DNA of 64,000 nucleotides from Sphingobacterium hotanense (GTDB lineage: Bacteria; Bacteroidota; Bacteroidia; Sphingobacteriales; Sphingobacteriaceae): assembly GCF_008274825.1 (NCBI RefSeq), contig NZ_CP030848.1, positions 1,922,001 to 1,986,000 on the forward strand, in the 5' to 3' direction. The notes under the pieces were generated by a model. It was not told the DNA's origin, made no database searches, and saw only the letters and a program-made list of their open reading frames with translations. This document shows positions 44,001-52,395 of the stretch, piece after piece. Numbering within the stretch: position 1 is the first letter of the stretch; every line of letters begins with the position of its first letter. A program made the translations under genes and the position numbers.

Positions 44001-44181
44001 TGCTATGTTGAATGATCAGGAAGTAGCAGATGTATTAACTTATGTGCGAAATACTTTTGGAAATAAAGCAGGAGTTATTTCACCAGAGAAGGTAAAAGCA
44101 ATTCGTGCTGCAGTGCAGGACAAAAAGGGTTTCTATTCTCCAGAGGAGTTATTGAAGTCCCATCCGTTAGAGAAAGATTAA
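41026..44181 (+). CDS. SGNH hydrolase / PVC-type dehydrogenase / cytochrome c fusion lipoprotein
   Basis: 1051 residues. Lipoprotein signal (VVLLLLYG then Cys19). Residues 33-265 form an SGNH-hydrolase-like domain (GSRVLLIGNNLGSR, with 'IIGFFGYNES'). Residues about 375-720 form a membrane-bound dehydrogenase beta-propeller of the PVC type (LANPVQISFDAKGRLWVATM). A HEAT-like stretch follows. A C-terminal cytochrome c with CxxCH lies near residue 930 (GFCITCHQPNGKG). It likely oxidises a carbohydrate or polyol in the periplasm or at the surface and passes electrons to the heme. It heads a sugar-catabolic cluster. Confidence 0.8.
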   Translation: MNLRLPFLVFVVLLLLYGCSKKPSMEPVKIHKGSRVLLIGNNLGSRMMEYGDFDTELHTRFPDSLLYIRNICNPGNTAGFRPHPSRNSPWAFDGAEAFNPEYDINTGSEGHFPTEDAWLQMLKPDVIIGFFGYNESFKGAEGLDNFKGEIAAFIEHTKKQDYNGGKGTTLVLVSPIAFEDLSDKYDLPNGEATNANIKMYADAMAAIAKEKNVPFLDVFSVSRNWYNNTSEPLTIDGSQLSADGYAKFADYLVTGIFGKGEGPASAHKDKIKEAVLEKDWIWHQDFKIPNGVHAYGRRFNPFGPDNYPFEIKKLRQMGEIRDTAIWKAAKGESVDLAAMDRNTLKLPEVATNYDAGEKGEAKYLYGEDALAKFHVAPGYKIDLFASEKEFPDLANPVQISFDAKGRLWVATMPSYPHWKAGDGKPNDKIIILEDTNGDGKADKQTVFADKLHLPIGFEFTKEGVYVSQGKNMVLLKDTDGDGKADKKEVILSGFDDHDTHHAHSVYTMDPSGAIYMAEGVFLHTNVETSYGPVRATNGGFFRYSPQNKRLERVAQVSIPNPWGIATDDWGQMIYSETSGPDVRWMLPGSMKPRYGEANDKSFSLVDTLHRVRPTSGLEIVSSRHFPDEVQGDYLINNTIGFLGAKQHSLVDDGTGFKSQHRQDLFWSDDKNFRPVDSEFAPDGSLYVVDWHNILIGHMQHNARDPLRDHVHGRIYRVTYPSRPLVKPAKVDGASIAELLENLKLPEYRTRYRSRSELRMRDDAAVVKETLAWVKKLDKKDPKYLHHLTEAMWVTWGANKIDAGLLETLLNSSDYHARAAAVHALRYNTDKIKNYKELFMKAAKDENGRVKLELIAAASWLNPATGLELMNAIDTTTLDKWNKPAYNTSFAHLNNKSVKPKSEGGSLRTTLKGKDLEQFKRGAVIYAKEGFCITCHQPNGKGLEASGFPPLNASAWVTGSEDRLIKLTLHGLLGPIEVNGKKYPGQVPMTPFGAMLNDQEVADVLTYVRNTFGNKAGVISPEKVKAIRAAVQDKKGFYSPEELLKSHPLEKD

Positions 44182-44452
44182 TTTGGGTTAGAATAATTTG
44201 ATGGAATAGGGAGAGTGTTTTTATATAGGCTTTAACACGTCTCCCTTGAACATCATGAAAGTGTTGGAAATCATCATCGTTTAATTTTAACAGCGAGTAT
44301 TAAGCTATTTAGTTTCATATATTATAACCAAGACAGTTTCTCCCAACCTCCCCATAATGGGGAGGAATAACTGTCGACTTGAGTGAAAAGACAAATCAAC
44401 AATGAGTTGCGAGCTTTTTTCTCAAGAATTTTTAAACCGATAAATCGAAGGA

Positions 44453-45298
44453 ATGAATAAAATTGGATTTAACTTATTGCCATGGTCTGCAGGTGTATCG
44501 TCCTCAGTTTTTCCGTTGTTGGATCGATTAAAAGAGATTGGCTACGATGGAATTGAGGCCTTGATTGGGTCGCCCGACGAGGCGGAATATAAAGCGTTGG
44601 CGAATCATGCAGCGGGTTTAGGCTTAGAGATTACAGGAGTATTTGTTTTAGGTGCCGATGACAATCCGATTTCTCCCGACGCTAGCGTGAGACAACGTGG
44701 GGTCGATAAGATAAAATGGGCGATTGATCGCGCCCATGATTTACAGGCTAAAATAATTTGCGGACCCTTTCATTCTGCTCATGGATCATTCTCCAGGGCA
44801 GCGCCGACAGAGCAGGAATATCAGTGGAGTGCTGAGGTACTTCGACAAGTCGGCGATCATGCGAGGCAGGCGGATATTGTTTTAACGTTGGAAGCGGTGA
44901 ATCGTTTTGAGACCTATTTGGCGAATACGATGGATCAGCTAGCGACCTTGGTTGAATTAACCGCGCATCCCCAGGTGAAAGCAATGTATGATACGCATCA
45001 TGCAAATATAGAAGAGAAGAGTATCGCCGGGCCGATTACGCGTATTAGCCCGCATTTGGCACATGTGCATATCAGTGAGAATGATAGAGGAACGCCAGGT
45101 AGAGGCTTGGTACGATGGGAAGAAGTGTTCAAAGCTTTAAAAGAGGCGAAATATGAAGGATGGTACACAATTGAGTCTTTCTCGCGTGCCGACCCTGATT
45201 TTGCGAATGCAATTAATGTTTGGCGCGAATATTCTGATCCATGGGAAATTGCGGAAGAGGGGTATAGTTTTATCAGGAAGGTGCTCGACAAAGCATAA
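44453..45298 (+). CDS. Sugar phosphate isomerase/epimerase (AP endonuclease 2-like TIM barrel)
   Basis: 281 residues with the xylose-isomerase-like barrel and metal-site residues visible: 'VLTLEAVNRFETY' (Glu), 'VKAMYDTHHANIEE' (Asp, His), 'HVHISENDRGTPGRG' (His) and 'YTIESFSR' (Glu). This places it near D-psicose/tagatose 3-epimerases and hydroxypyruvate isomerases. It is followed by an MFS transporter and a ThuA gene, so a keto-sugar is the likely substrate. A 271-bp gap upstream has one small GC-rich hairpin (44347-44365). Confidence 0.85.
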   Translation: MNKIGFNLLPWSAGVSSSVFPLLDRLKEIGYDGIEALIGSPDEAEYKALANHAAGLGLEITGVFVLGADDNPISPDASVRQRGVDKIKWAIDRAHDLQAKIICGPFHSAHGSFSRAAPTEQEYQWSAEVLRQVGDHARQADIVLTLEAVNRFETYLANTMDQLATLVELTAHPQVKAMYDTHHANIEEKSIAGPITRISPHLAHVHISENDRGTPGRGLVRWEEVFKALKEAKYEGWYTIESFSRADPDFANAINVWREYSDPWEIAEEGYSFIRKVLDKA

Positions 45299-45366
45299 AG
45301 ATTAAGCGGGCAAAGGACGATTTGTTTCTGCTCGTTGTCCATTATAAACTAACATAAACCGATATT

Positions 45367-46614
45367 ATGAGCAAGCAAGTTAACAGTAGTGCATTGTTTT
45401 TAGGGAGCTGTTTAGCCCTGATTACAACGGGCCTAACCTTTTCGATCCGCGCAGGAATTCTTCCTCAACTTGGCAAGAGTTTCGATCTTAGTGCTGAGCA
45501 GTTGGGCTTCATCAATTCCATGTGGTTTTTAGGATTTCCTATTTCCATGATTCTCGGGGGATTGTTCTATTATAAGGTGGGGCCTGCAAACATTATGCGT
45601 ATTGCATTTATTTCGCATACGGTGGGGATTATCCTAACGATCTTTGCTACAGGCTATACATCCTTACTGGTTTCCACGCTGTTTATTGGCTTCGGAAACG
45701 GGTGTACAGAAGCCGCTTGTAATCCTTTGATTGCCGACTTATACTCTGGCAAGAAGATGGATAAGATGTTAAACAGATTTCATATGTGGTTTCCGGGGGG
45801 AATCGTACTTGGGAGCTTAATTTCGAAGTTCATGACAGACTTCGGTGCTTCCTGGCAAACGCAAATGTGGGTCATCATGGTTCCTACGATACTTTATGCA
45901 ATCATCTTCTGGGGCAAGGCATTTCCAGAGCCTAAACAAGAAGCTGCGGCATCAATTTCCAATAATTTCAAAGCGATGTTCTCTCCAATTTTCATATTCC
46001 TATTCTGTTGTATGGCATTGACAGCCATCTCAGAATTCGGGCCTCAACAATGGGTGGGAATCATTATGGCAGATAGCGGAGCGAGTCCAATGTTAATTCT
46101 GGCTTTGGTAACAGGAGTGATGGCGGTAGGACGATTCTTCGCAGGATCGGTAATCAAAGTATTGGGGCAGACGGGTGTGCTGTTGTTTTCGGCAATATTC
46201 GCAACGATTGGCGTCTATCTGTTCTCCGTTGTTACGGGTGGGATGGCTTATGTGGCGGCGATTTTCTTTGCGATTGGCGTTTGCTATTTCTGGCCGACCA
46301 TGATTGCGACTACCGCGCAGCGTGTTCCATTGAGTGGTGCGCTAGGGATGTCGATCATCGGAGGAGTAGGCATGTTTTCGACCTCGATTTTTCAGCCAAT
46401 CATAGGACGTTGGATCGATAAATCAAAAGAAGCAGTCGTTGCTTCAGGACAGGCTGTAGGCAACATTGATTTGGCGGTAGGTCAAGCTACGTTAGCCAAG
46501 CTGGCTATATTTCCGGGCATACTGATTGTGTTATTTATACTGTTCTATTTCTGGCAAAAGAGAACTTACAAACCCGATACATATGCGGAAGAATCTGCGG
46601 TTGAAACAGCATAG
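45367..46614 (+). CDS. MFS sugar transporter
   Basis: 415 residues with about twelve membrane helices and the MFS-type 'GGLFYYKVGPANIMRIAF' loop between helices 2 and 3. An internal duplicate of the fold starts at 'MFSPIFIFLFCCMALTAI'. It lies in the same direction as the epimerase, 68 bp apart, so uptake of the sugar or keto-sugar handled by the cluster is likely. Confidence 0.82.
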   Translation: MSKQVNSSALFLGSCLALITTGLTFSIRAGILPQLGKSFDLSAEQLGFINSMWFLGFPISMILGGLFYYKVGPANIMRIAFISHTVGIILTIFATGYTSLLVSTLFIGFGNGCTEAACNPLIADLYSGKKMDKMLNRFHMWFPGGIVLGSLISKFMTDFGASWQTQMWVIMVPTILYAIIFWGKAFPEPKQEAAASISNNFKAMFSPIFIFLFCCMALTAISEFGPQQWVGIIMADSGASPMLILALVTGVMAVGRFFAGSVIKVLGQTGVLLFSAIFATIGVYLFSVVTGGMAYVAAIFFAIGVCYFWPTMIATTAQRVPLSGALGMSIIGGVGMFSTSIFQPIIGRWIDKSKEAVVASGQAVGNIDLAVGQATLAKLAIFPGILIVLFILFYFWQKRTYKPDTYAEESAVETA

Positions 46615-46658
46615 CAGCAAAAGATTAAAGTATTGGAGGAAGATTGTAAACGATTGAT

Positions 46659-47708
46659 ATGATTATAATGAGCAAGTACAAACATATAGCAGATTTTCGT
46701 ACCGCCAAGTTAGCGACACTATTCTTGTTGTTCTTAATAGCCGTTACGAATGCTGCTTGTGCGCAACAAAAGGAATGGTTGCACTTCAAACCGGACGCTG
46801 CAAAAGCAAAAGGGAAAAAAGTAGTATTGGTTTCCGGCGATGAAGAATATCGATCGGAAGAAAGTATGCCGATGCTTGCAAAGATATTGACTAGCCATCA
46901 TGGTTTTGAAACTGTTGTCTTGTTTGCCATTGACCCCAATTCAAAGCAGATCAATCCGGAATATCAGAAGAATATACCCGGTCTTTCCAACTTAAAAGAT
47001 GCGGATTTGATGGTAATAGCGACTCGGTTCCGCGAATTGCCCGATGATCAGATGAAACATATTGATGATTATTTGAAATCGGGGAAACCCGTTATCGGCT
47101 TACGCACGGCAACACATGCTTTTAATTTTGCTAAAGAATCAAAAAGCCCTTATAAGCACTATGCTTATAATGAGCAGAGCAAAGCTTGGAAAGGTGGGTT
47201 CGGCGGATTGGTATTGGGGGAGACATGGGTCAATCATCATGGAGTTCACGGCAAAGAGGGAAGTCGTGGACTGATTAACGGTTTAGAGGTTGAAGCAAAG
47301 AATCCAATATTAATGGGCGTAAAAGATATTTGGGTACCATCCGATGTGTATGGAATACGTAATAACTTAAAGGGCGCACGGATTCTTGTCTTCGGACAGC
47401 CTACTTCGGGCATGACTGCCGAGAGTCCGGTCAATTGGCAGAAAACTATTATGCCGGTTGCTTGGACAAAAGATTATCAAATACCCGGAGGGAAGAAAGG
47501 TCAAGTTTTCACAACAACCATGGGCTCTTCAATCGACTTAAAAAGTGCAGACTTAAGGCGCTTGATTGTCAATGCGACCTATTCCTTACTCGGTTTATCG
47601 AGTGCTATTAAAGAAGATTTAAATATCGATCCTGTCGGAAATTTCGAAGCACGTATGTTCGGGTTTGGAACATACGAGAAAGGTAAATATCCGAAGGATT
47701 ATCAATAA
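46659..47708 (+). CDS. Secreted ThuA-domain protein
   Basis: 349 residues. Hydrophobic signal segment (LATLFLLFLIAVTNAACA). The body is a ThuA-like, glutamine amidotransferase-fold domain: 'KVVLVSGDEEYRSEESMPML', 'DLMVIATRFRELPDDQMKHI', 'IGLRTATHAF' and 'WVNHHGVHG'. ThuA proteins act in disaccharide and keto-sugar use; here it probably works with the surface dehydrogenase of the cluster. An in-frame ATG at 46668 may be the real start. Confidence 0.82.
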   Translation: MIIMSKYKHIADFRTAKLATLFLLFLIAVTNAACAQQKEWLHFKPDAAKAKGKKVVLVSGDEEYRSEESMPMLAKILTSHHGFETVVLFAIDPNSKQINPEYQKNIPGLSNLKDADLMVIATRFRELPDDQMKHIDDYLKSGKPVIGLRTATHAFNFAKESKSPYKHYAYNEQSKAWKGGFGGLVLGETWVNHHGVHGKEGSRGLINGLEVEAKNPILMGVKDIWVPSDVYGIRNNLKGARILVFGQPTSGMTAESPVNWQKTIMPVAWTKDYQIPGGKKGQVFTTTMGSSIDLKSADLRRLIVNATYSLLGLSSAIKEDLNIDPVGNFEARMFGFGTYEKGKYPKDYQ

Positions 47709-47769
47709 GGATTTTATTCGTTTTTATTAATTCAATTGGTTCCGTAGGGTTTGGTTAACCCTACAAGGT

Positions 47770-47797
47770 AAATCCTCGATGTGAATCGGGGATTTTT
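47770..47797 (+). terminator. Terminator of the sugar cluster
   Basis: AAATCCTCGAT (47770-47780) and ATCGGGGATTT (47785-47795) form a stem with a GTGA loop and T-rich tail, 60 bp after the ThuA stop. Confidence 0.7.
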
Positions 47798-47870
47798 CTG
47801 TTTTAGAGATTTTGTTTGTTTATTTTTGTTTTATCAGGCATGAAGCATTCATTATAAATCAGCACATCAT

Positions 47871-48389
47871 ATGACGGAGATAAGAAGATTAAGACGAGCG
47901 CAGGAAGAAGACAAAGATTTTATTTGGGGAATTCTACAGCAGGCAATTGCGAAGCGGAGAGAGGAAGGGAGCGAGCAGTGGCAGGACGGCTATCCTAATC
48001 CGGATGTGGTTGCTAATGATATTGAAAAGAAATATGCATATGTCTGTGTGGATGAACATGATGATATACTAGGCTATGTTGCACTTATCTTCGATAAAGA
48101 ACCCGCTTATGAACAAATTGAAGGTCATTGGCTATCGGATAGTGCCTATGCTGGGATACATCGATTAGCCGTGAATCAAGAGCCGTATGTCAAGGGGATT
48201 GCTACTTGGATTATGCAGGCGGTCGAACCAATATGTAAAGATTTGGGCTATTACAGTATAAGAGTGGATACTAATTTTGATAATGCCGGAATGTTGAGGG
48301 TATTTGAGAAGTTAGGCTATGTGTATTGTGGGGAGGTCTACTTTAGAGGTGCGGCGCGCAGAGCATTCGAGAAAGTATTAGCGCGTTGA
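47871..48389 (+). CDS. GNAT family acetyltransferase
   Basis: 172 residues. GNAT pattern: 'IRRLRRAQEEDKDFIWGILQ' (N-terminal strand and helix), 'HRLAVNQEPYVKGIATWIMQ' (acetyl-CoA loop, degenerate) and 'RVDTNFDNAGMLRVFEKLGY'. Substrate unknown. Confidence 0.85.
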   Translation: MTEIRRLRRAQEEDKDFIWGILQQAIAKRREEGSEQWQDGYPNPDVVANDIEKKYAYVCVDEHDDILGYVALIFDKEPAYEQIEGHWLSDSAYAGIHRLAVNQEPYVKGIATWIMQAVEPICKDLGYYSIRVDTNFDNAGMLRVFEKLGYVYCGEVYFRGAARRAFEKVLAR

Positions 48390-48453
48390 AAAGACTTTCA
48401 TCTTTCTATGGAAAGACAAAGTTTCTAATGGTGTTTGAAAGCAAATTTCATAT

Positions 48454-48491
48454 AAAAAAAGGAGATGTCCGTTCAGACATCTCCTTTTTTT
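48454..48491. terminator. Bidirectional terminator between convergent genes
   Basis: AAAAAAAGGAGATGTC (48454-48469) and GACATCTCCTTTTTTT (48476-48491) form a perfect stem with A-run and T-run. It separates the GNAT gene from the convergent methyltransferase gene. Confidence 0.9.
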
Positions 48492-48578
48492 ATGGAAATA
48501 CTACAGCTTATCACTAGCCCACTTAGGCTATAAACAGAGTCGTTTAAAAATAGTTTTAATCTATAAGACCTCGCATAA

Positions 48579-49331
48579 TTAAACTGCCAGCTTACCTACG
48601 CGAATTGCGATCTTCCAGGATACGTTTTTTATCTCATTAGGGTCTTTCCAATAAGCGCTAAGCTGTTGTTTGAGATAGTCTAAAGGATCAATCTGTTCTT
48701 GATCGATAAACTTTTGCGTTGCAGACCAGGAGCGTAGATGGCCTAACAGATCATCTAATCTGAAGCGCTTGCGGATATAGAACTCTGGAGGTTCAATCTC
48801 TCGAAATGGAAAGGGGATAGTGGTATAGCCCTGCGCGATTAATTTATTCTGCGGTTGCCAGAACGGGCCTACAGTTTTATCATGGAAGTCCTGTGTAATT
48901 TTATCGATCTCTTTATTTACCTGCGGGATTCCATAGGCCCAAACTGCAATAATACCGTCTTTCTTTAGGACGCGTTTGGCCGACTCATAGAATTTTTCAA
49001 TTTCGAACCAATGTATTGCCTGCGCTACTGTAATCAGGTCGACAGTTCTGCTGGCCAATGAAGGCTCTTCGGCTTTTTCTACTCGGTAAACAACTTGATC
49101 GTGCGAGAAAGCGTTCTGGATTTGCGCTTCACTAGGATCGGAAGCAAATACTTTTTTATAGAATTCTGCTAGATGTATTGCAGACTGTCCGTTTCCGGTG
49201 CCACAGTCCCAAGCAAGCTCATGTTGTGGGGTTAAGCTTTGTAAATAATCAAATAGCTCATGTGGGTAGGAGGGACGAAATTGGACGTATATTGACGCCT
49301 GTTTTGAGAAATTATCATTGAAAGCAGCCAT
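48579..49331 (-). CDS. Class I SAM-dependent methyltransferase
   Basis: 250 residues. Motif I 'LAWDCGTGNGQSAIHLAEFY', motif II 'VFASDPSEAQIQNA' and motif IV 'RTVDLITVAQAIHWFEIEKF' place it in the Methyltransf_11 family, similar to trans-aconitate methyltransferase-like and YcgJ-like proteins. Substrate unknown. Confidence 0.85.
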   Translation of the reverse strand: MAAFNDNFSKQASIYVQFRPSYPHELFDYLQSLTPQHELAWDCGTGNGQSAIHLAEFYKKVFASDPSEAQIQNAFSHDQVVYRVEKAEEPSLASRTVDLITVAQAIHWFEIEKFYESAKRVLKKDGIIAVWAYGIPQVNKEIDKITQDFHDKTVGPFWQPQNKLIAQGYTTIPFPFREIEPPEFYIRKRFRLDDLLGHLRSWSATQKFIDQEQIDPLDYLKQQLSAYWKDPNEIKNVSWKIAIRVGKLAV

Positions 49332-49454
49332 ATGATTGATGATTAAATCTACAAAAGATACTTTCTTAAAGTTACAAAATTAATTAGCAGTAATACCCAT
49401 ATTTGAATAAATTTAATGTGTATTTCATTTGTTATTTATCTGTTAATTAGTTTG

Positions 49455-49952
49455 TTAACTATTATCGGGAGTCATTCGCATGCGAATAGAACGCCATCTT
49501 TCATTAGCATATCTTGTGATGCGGTCGCCATCGGGCAATTGGCGAAAGCCTAATTTTTTATAGCAATTGATGGCTGGAAGATTCCAATCATAGACATTTA
49601 ATTCAATATTCTCCACTCGCACGTCTTGCTTTGCGAAAGCTATCAATTCGTTCATTAAAGCTGTACCAAACCCTTTTCCACGCCTTTGTGGATTACCTAT
49701 AAGCACTCTGCAGATTAATACGGTATGCACCTCGATACAATAGACTTCAGCATGCCCAATCACTTCGAAGTTATTCTCGTCGATTACTTTAAATATATTT
49801 CTTTTGTCTTCGGCACAGTATTTCTTAAGCTGCTCATGGTTCAATGGAAAACGAAATTTACTGCCGGCAAATTGTATCAGTAGCTTTTCGTCGCTGATCC
49901 AGGATATAAGACGGTCAAAATCTTCTTCGTTGAAGGGCAGGAGCGTGATCAT
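49455..49952 (-). CDS. GNAT family acetyltransferase
   Basis: 165 residues. Acetyl-CoA loop 'RVLIGNPQRRGKGFGTALM' (R/Q-x-x-G-x-G/A pattern) and C-terminal 'LNVYDWNLPAINCYKKLGF' are clear. It overlaps the upstream acetyltransferase by 4 bp, so the two form an operon. Confidence 0.9.
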   Translation of the reverse strand: MITLLPFNEEDFDRLISWISDEKLLIQFAGSKFRFPLNHEQLKKYCAEDKRNIFKVIDENNFEVIGHAEVYCIEVHTVLICRVLIGNPQRRGKGFGTALMNELIAFAKQDVRVENIELNVYDWNLPAINCYKKLGFRQLPDGDRITRYANERWRSIRMRMTPDNS

Positions 49953-50500
49953 CTTTTGTTAGCTCGATTGACCCAAGACTCTTTTGTCAGTATGTACCAG
50001 GTTGTTGATGATCCGTCTAAATCGAAAAGCCCATGATAAACAAATCCAAGCTTCTCCAATACATGCCTTGAACCTGAGTTTTCAGGATCTGTAATTGCAT
50101 AAATTACGTCAGTTGGTAAATTCGCAAATGCATAGTCTAGAATAGCAGAGGCTGTCTCTGTCGCATAACCTTTACCCCAATGCTTTTGCGTAAAGCGATA
50201 ACCTAACTCATAGAAGTCGGAAACATTATTCCACGGTCCTTCTATAAATTTGATTCCACACCAGCCTAAAAATTCATTGCTATTCCGGTCGACAACTGCA
50301 AGTCGTCCGGTCCCATATTTTTTATATTGTGATTGGATGAAACGAATTCCTTCCTCGGCTTCTTCCAGACTATTAATCGGTTGTTTGAAAATATATTTGT
50401 GCACCTCTGGATCTGAATCCATTTCATAGAATCCTTCACGATCGATTTCCGATAATTTGCGCATCAAGGTACGCTGTGTAGTTATCATTACATCTTCCAT
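49949..50500 (-). CDS. GNAT family acetyltransferase (RimJ/RimL-like)
   Basis: 183 residues from the ATG at 50500 (MEDVMITTQRT); a longer frame to 50578 exists but adds a hydrophobic N-terminus unusual for the family. Acetyl-CoA loop 'RFTQKHWGKGYATETASAIL' and 'ITDPENSGSRHVLEKLGFVY' are typical of RimJ/RimL-type N-acetyltransferases acting on proteins or antibiotics. Substrate unknown. Confidence 0.87.
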   Translation of the reverse strand: MEDVMITTQRTLMRKLSEIDREGFYEMDSDPEVHKYIFKQPINSLEEAEEGIRFIQSQYKKYGTGRLAVVDRNSNEFLGWCGIKFIEGPWNNVSDFYELGYRFTQKHWGKGYATETASAILDYAFANLPTDVIYAITDPENSGSRHVLEKLGFVYHGLFDLDGSSTTWYILTKESWVNRANKR

Positions 50501-50578
50501 AATCAAATATACATGATCTCGATCGTTAATTAGGGTTGCCATTCTGTAGAATAAAATCGACAAAAATAGCAGCTGCAA

Positions 50579-51023
50579 TGATATTAAAGAATTGACAGGT
50601 ACACTTTAAGTTTTTTGGATTAGAATTTGCTTATAGAGACGCATTACAATCATAAATATTACTACTTAGGGAAAACATAATTTTTGCCACTTAATTAAGG
50701 TTAAGTGGCAATTTTTATATCGATATGTGTTAAAATAATATTAAATTATTAATAAATAAATATATTTAAACTTAATTTTAATTATTGTTAACGTATATTT
50801 GTGCAGGTTTTTACCTCGGGTCATAAGTAAAGTATTAATAATTGTTTCCACACATGTCGTGAAAGGATGCGCTGTTCCCAGTCATTGAAACATCCCCACA
50901 ATTGCTAAACTCTTTTCGATTTTGCCCTTCCATTATGTTTTAACGTATGTATCACAGGTTGTATGGACGAGGTACTCACATTTGTTCGACTATTAATAAA
51001 AAAAAACAAATCAAACAGAATAT
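50579..51023. other. Long intergenic region with one hairpin
   Basis: Holds a terminator-like hairpin, TTGCCACTTAA (50684-50694) with TTAAGTGGCAA (50701-50711) and a following T-rich run on the plus strand, although no plus-strand gene ends here. Downstream is an AT-rich stretch with TATATTTG near 50796 and a 200-nt leader before the 142-aa gene. No gene seen. It may contain a small RNA or a long 5' leader. Confidence 0.35.
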
Positions 51024-51452
51024 ATGGAAAATTCAAACACAGCTTTCTTGGAAGAGGACTTAAATGATCGTGTCAAGGCCTTACTATCCAATTGTTGCTC
51101 AGGCTATGCTAATCTGGAATCTTTGTGTCCTGAAAGGCAGACAGCTTTGGTAAAACTATTCGATCAAATTCAGTATAAGGACATTCTTGATCAGGCTCTT
51201 TGGAGTATAGGTGGCGGATTAGCACATTATAATTTAAGTCTGAATGAGATTAAGTTATCCTTATTGGAGATTCTCTCTACACGCTCTGATGATAAAGAAC
51301 GCTTGATCTTGAAGGAGCTTTTTCTGTTCCTAAATATCTTGGATGAAAAAAGTTTCTACCAAATCAATGGAATCCGTCAGTTAATGAATTGCCCTGAAGA
51401 GGTATTTGATTTTAAAATCGAAGAAATTAAAGGTCTTTATTTTAATAATTAA
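51024..51452 (+). CDS. Helical protein of unknown function (142 aa)
   Basis: All-helical, acidic and leucine-rich protein with a Cys pair near the start (LLSNCCSGYANLESLCPERQ). No signal peptide or membrane segment. A strong terminator follows it, so it is probably a single-gene unit with a long leader. No family recognised. Confidence 0.55.
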   Translation: MENSNTAFLEEDLNDRVKALLSNCCSGYANLESLCPERQTALVKLFDQIQYKDILDQALWSIGGGLAHYNLSLNEIKLSLLEILSTRSDDKERLILKELFLFLNILDEKSFYQINGIRQLMNCPEEVFDFKIEEIKGLYFNN

Positions 51453-51503
51453 TGCTGCTTCTGTGTGTTATGAACTGAAGATATTCGTAAGTTGTGAAAA
51501 GAC

Positions 51504-51540
51504 AAAAACAAAAAGGGGCGTTTCGCCCCTTTTTGTTTTT
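51504..51540. terminator. Strong bidirectional terminator
   Basis: GGGGCG (51515-51520) and CGCCCC (51524-51529) with a TTT loop are flanked by A-rich and T-rich runs (AAAAACAAAAA and TTTTTGTTTTT), giving one long stem. It separates the 142-aa gene from the convergent lipoprotein gene. Confidence 0.92.
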
Positions 51541-51603
51541 ATAAGAATGAATGTTTTTGAATTTAGATTTACCTATTGTCTAGTTGCTAGGCTCGTTCCT
51601 ATA

Positions 51604-52062
51604 TTATTTTTTCAACGCAGCGCTCGCAACATATTTAGCCGCACCAGCTTTGATATTGACCGATAGCTGCGAGGTTCCTTTCTCTTTATTGATGATGAAC
51701 ATCAGAATTCCTTCATCCCCAACTTTATTGTTGGCGACATATTGCAGGTCGCCATTTTCATTATTGCCGATGAGTTTAAATTCATAGCCTTTTAAGGCAG
51801 GCACTAATGCATGGTTCCAAGTAATGTCATAAGTGTTTTCCGTTATTTTTTTAACGGTCGGCGCGATGGCATTATTATTTAACAGCTCAAAACCGCTCTC
51901 AAGATTCAGAAATGCAAGGGGATTGAGAATAGCATAGGTGCCTTCGAGCTTGACTTTGGCCAAGGTTTCTTCATCTTGATTATGTGAAGACTCTAACTTC
52001 TCACAAGATTGAAAAAAACAAAAAGCAACAATAAGTAATAATAATTGTAAAGGTTTTATCAT
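51604..52062 (-). CDS. Lipoprotein of unknown function
   Basis: 152 residues from the ATG at 52062 (MIKPLQLLLL), with lipobox 'FCFFQS' then Cys20. A longer frame to 52107 would put a charged stretch ahead of the signal. The mature part is beta-rich (TENTYDITWNHALVPALKGY, then 'KGTSQLSVNIKAGAAKYV'). No family recognised. Confidence 0.6.
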   Translation of the reverse strand: MIKPLQLLLLIVAFCFFQSCEKLESSHNQDEETLAKVKLEGTYAILNPLAFLNLESGFELLNNNAIAPTVKKITENTYDITWNHALVPALKGYEFKLIGNNENGDLQYVANNKVGDEGILMFIINKEKGTSQLSVNIKAGAAKYVASAALKK

Positions 52063-52395
52063 AAGCAGTATTAATTGTCGGTAAATGTAATGAATTTCTT
52101 TGCACAAATTTGAAGCCAGTTCTTAGTGTTGTCGTAAGAGAAATTGTGGTTCATTGTGAAAGTTTTAATATGATTTGCTATTTATTGTGAATGTGATATT
52201 TTGTTCGTTCAATGATATGAATATTTTATTAAATTATCATTATTTATATTTTACCCGCTTGGTTATTCTCATCAATTTCAATTAAATTAGTACGGTTTCA
52301 GCTACATTCCAGCCCACTTTTCCTATCAAATAAGAGTGTGGCAATTATAAACTAAATACATATAAGCTGAATCTTTTTAACCATTATAGATAACT

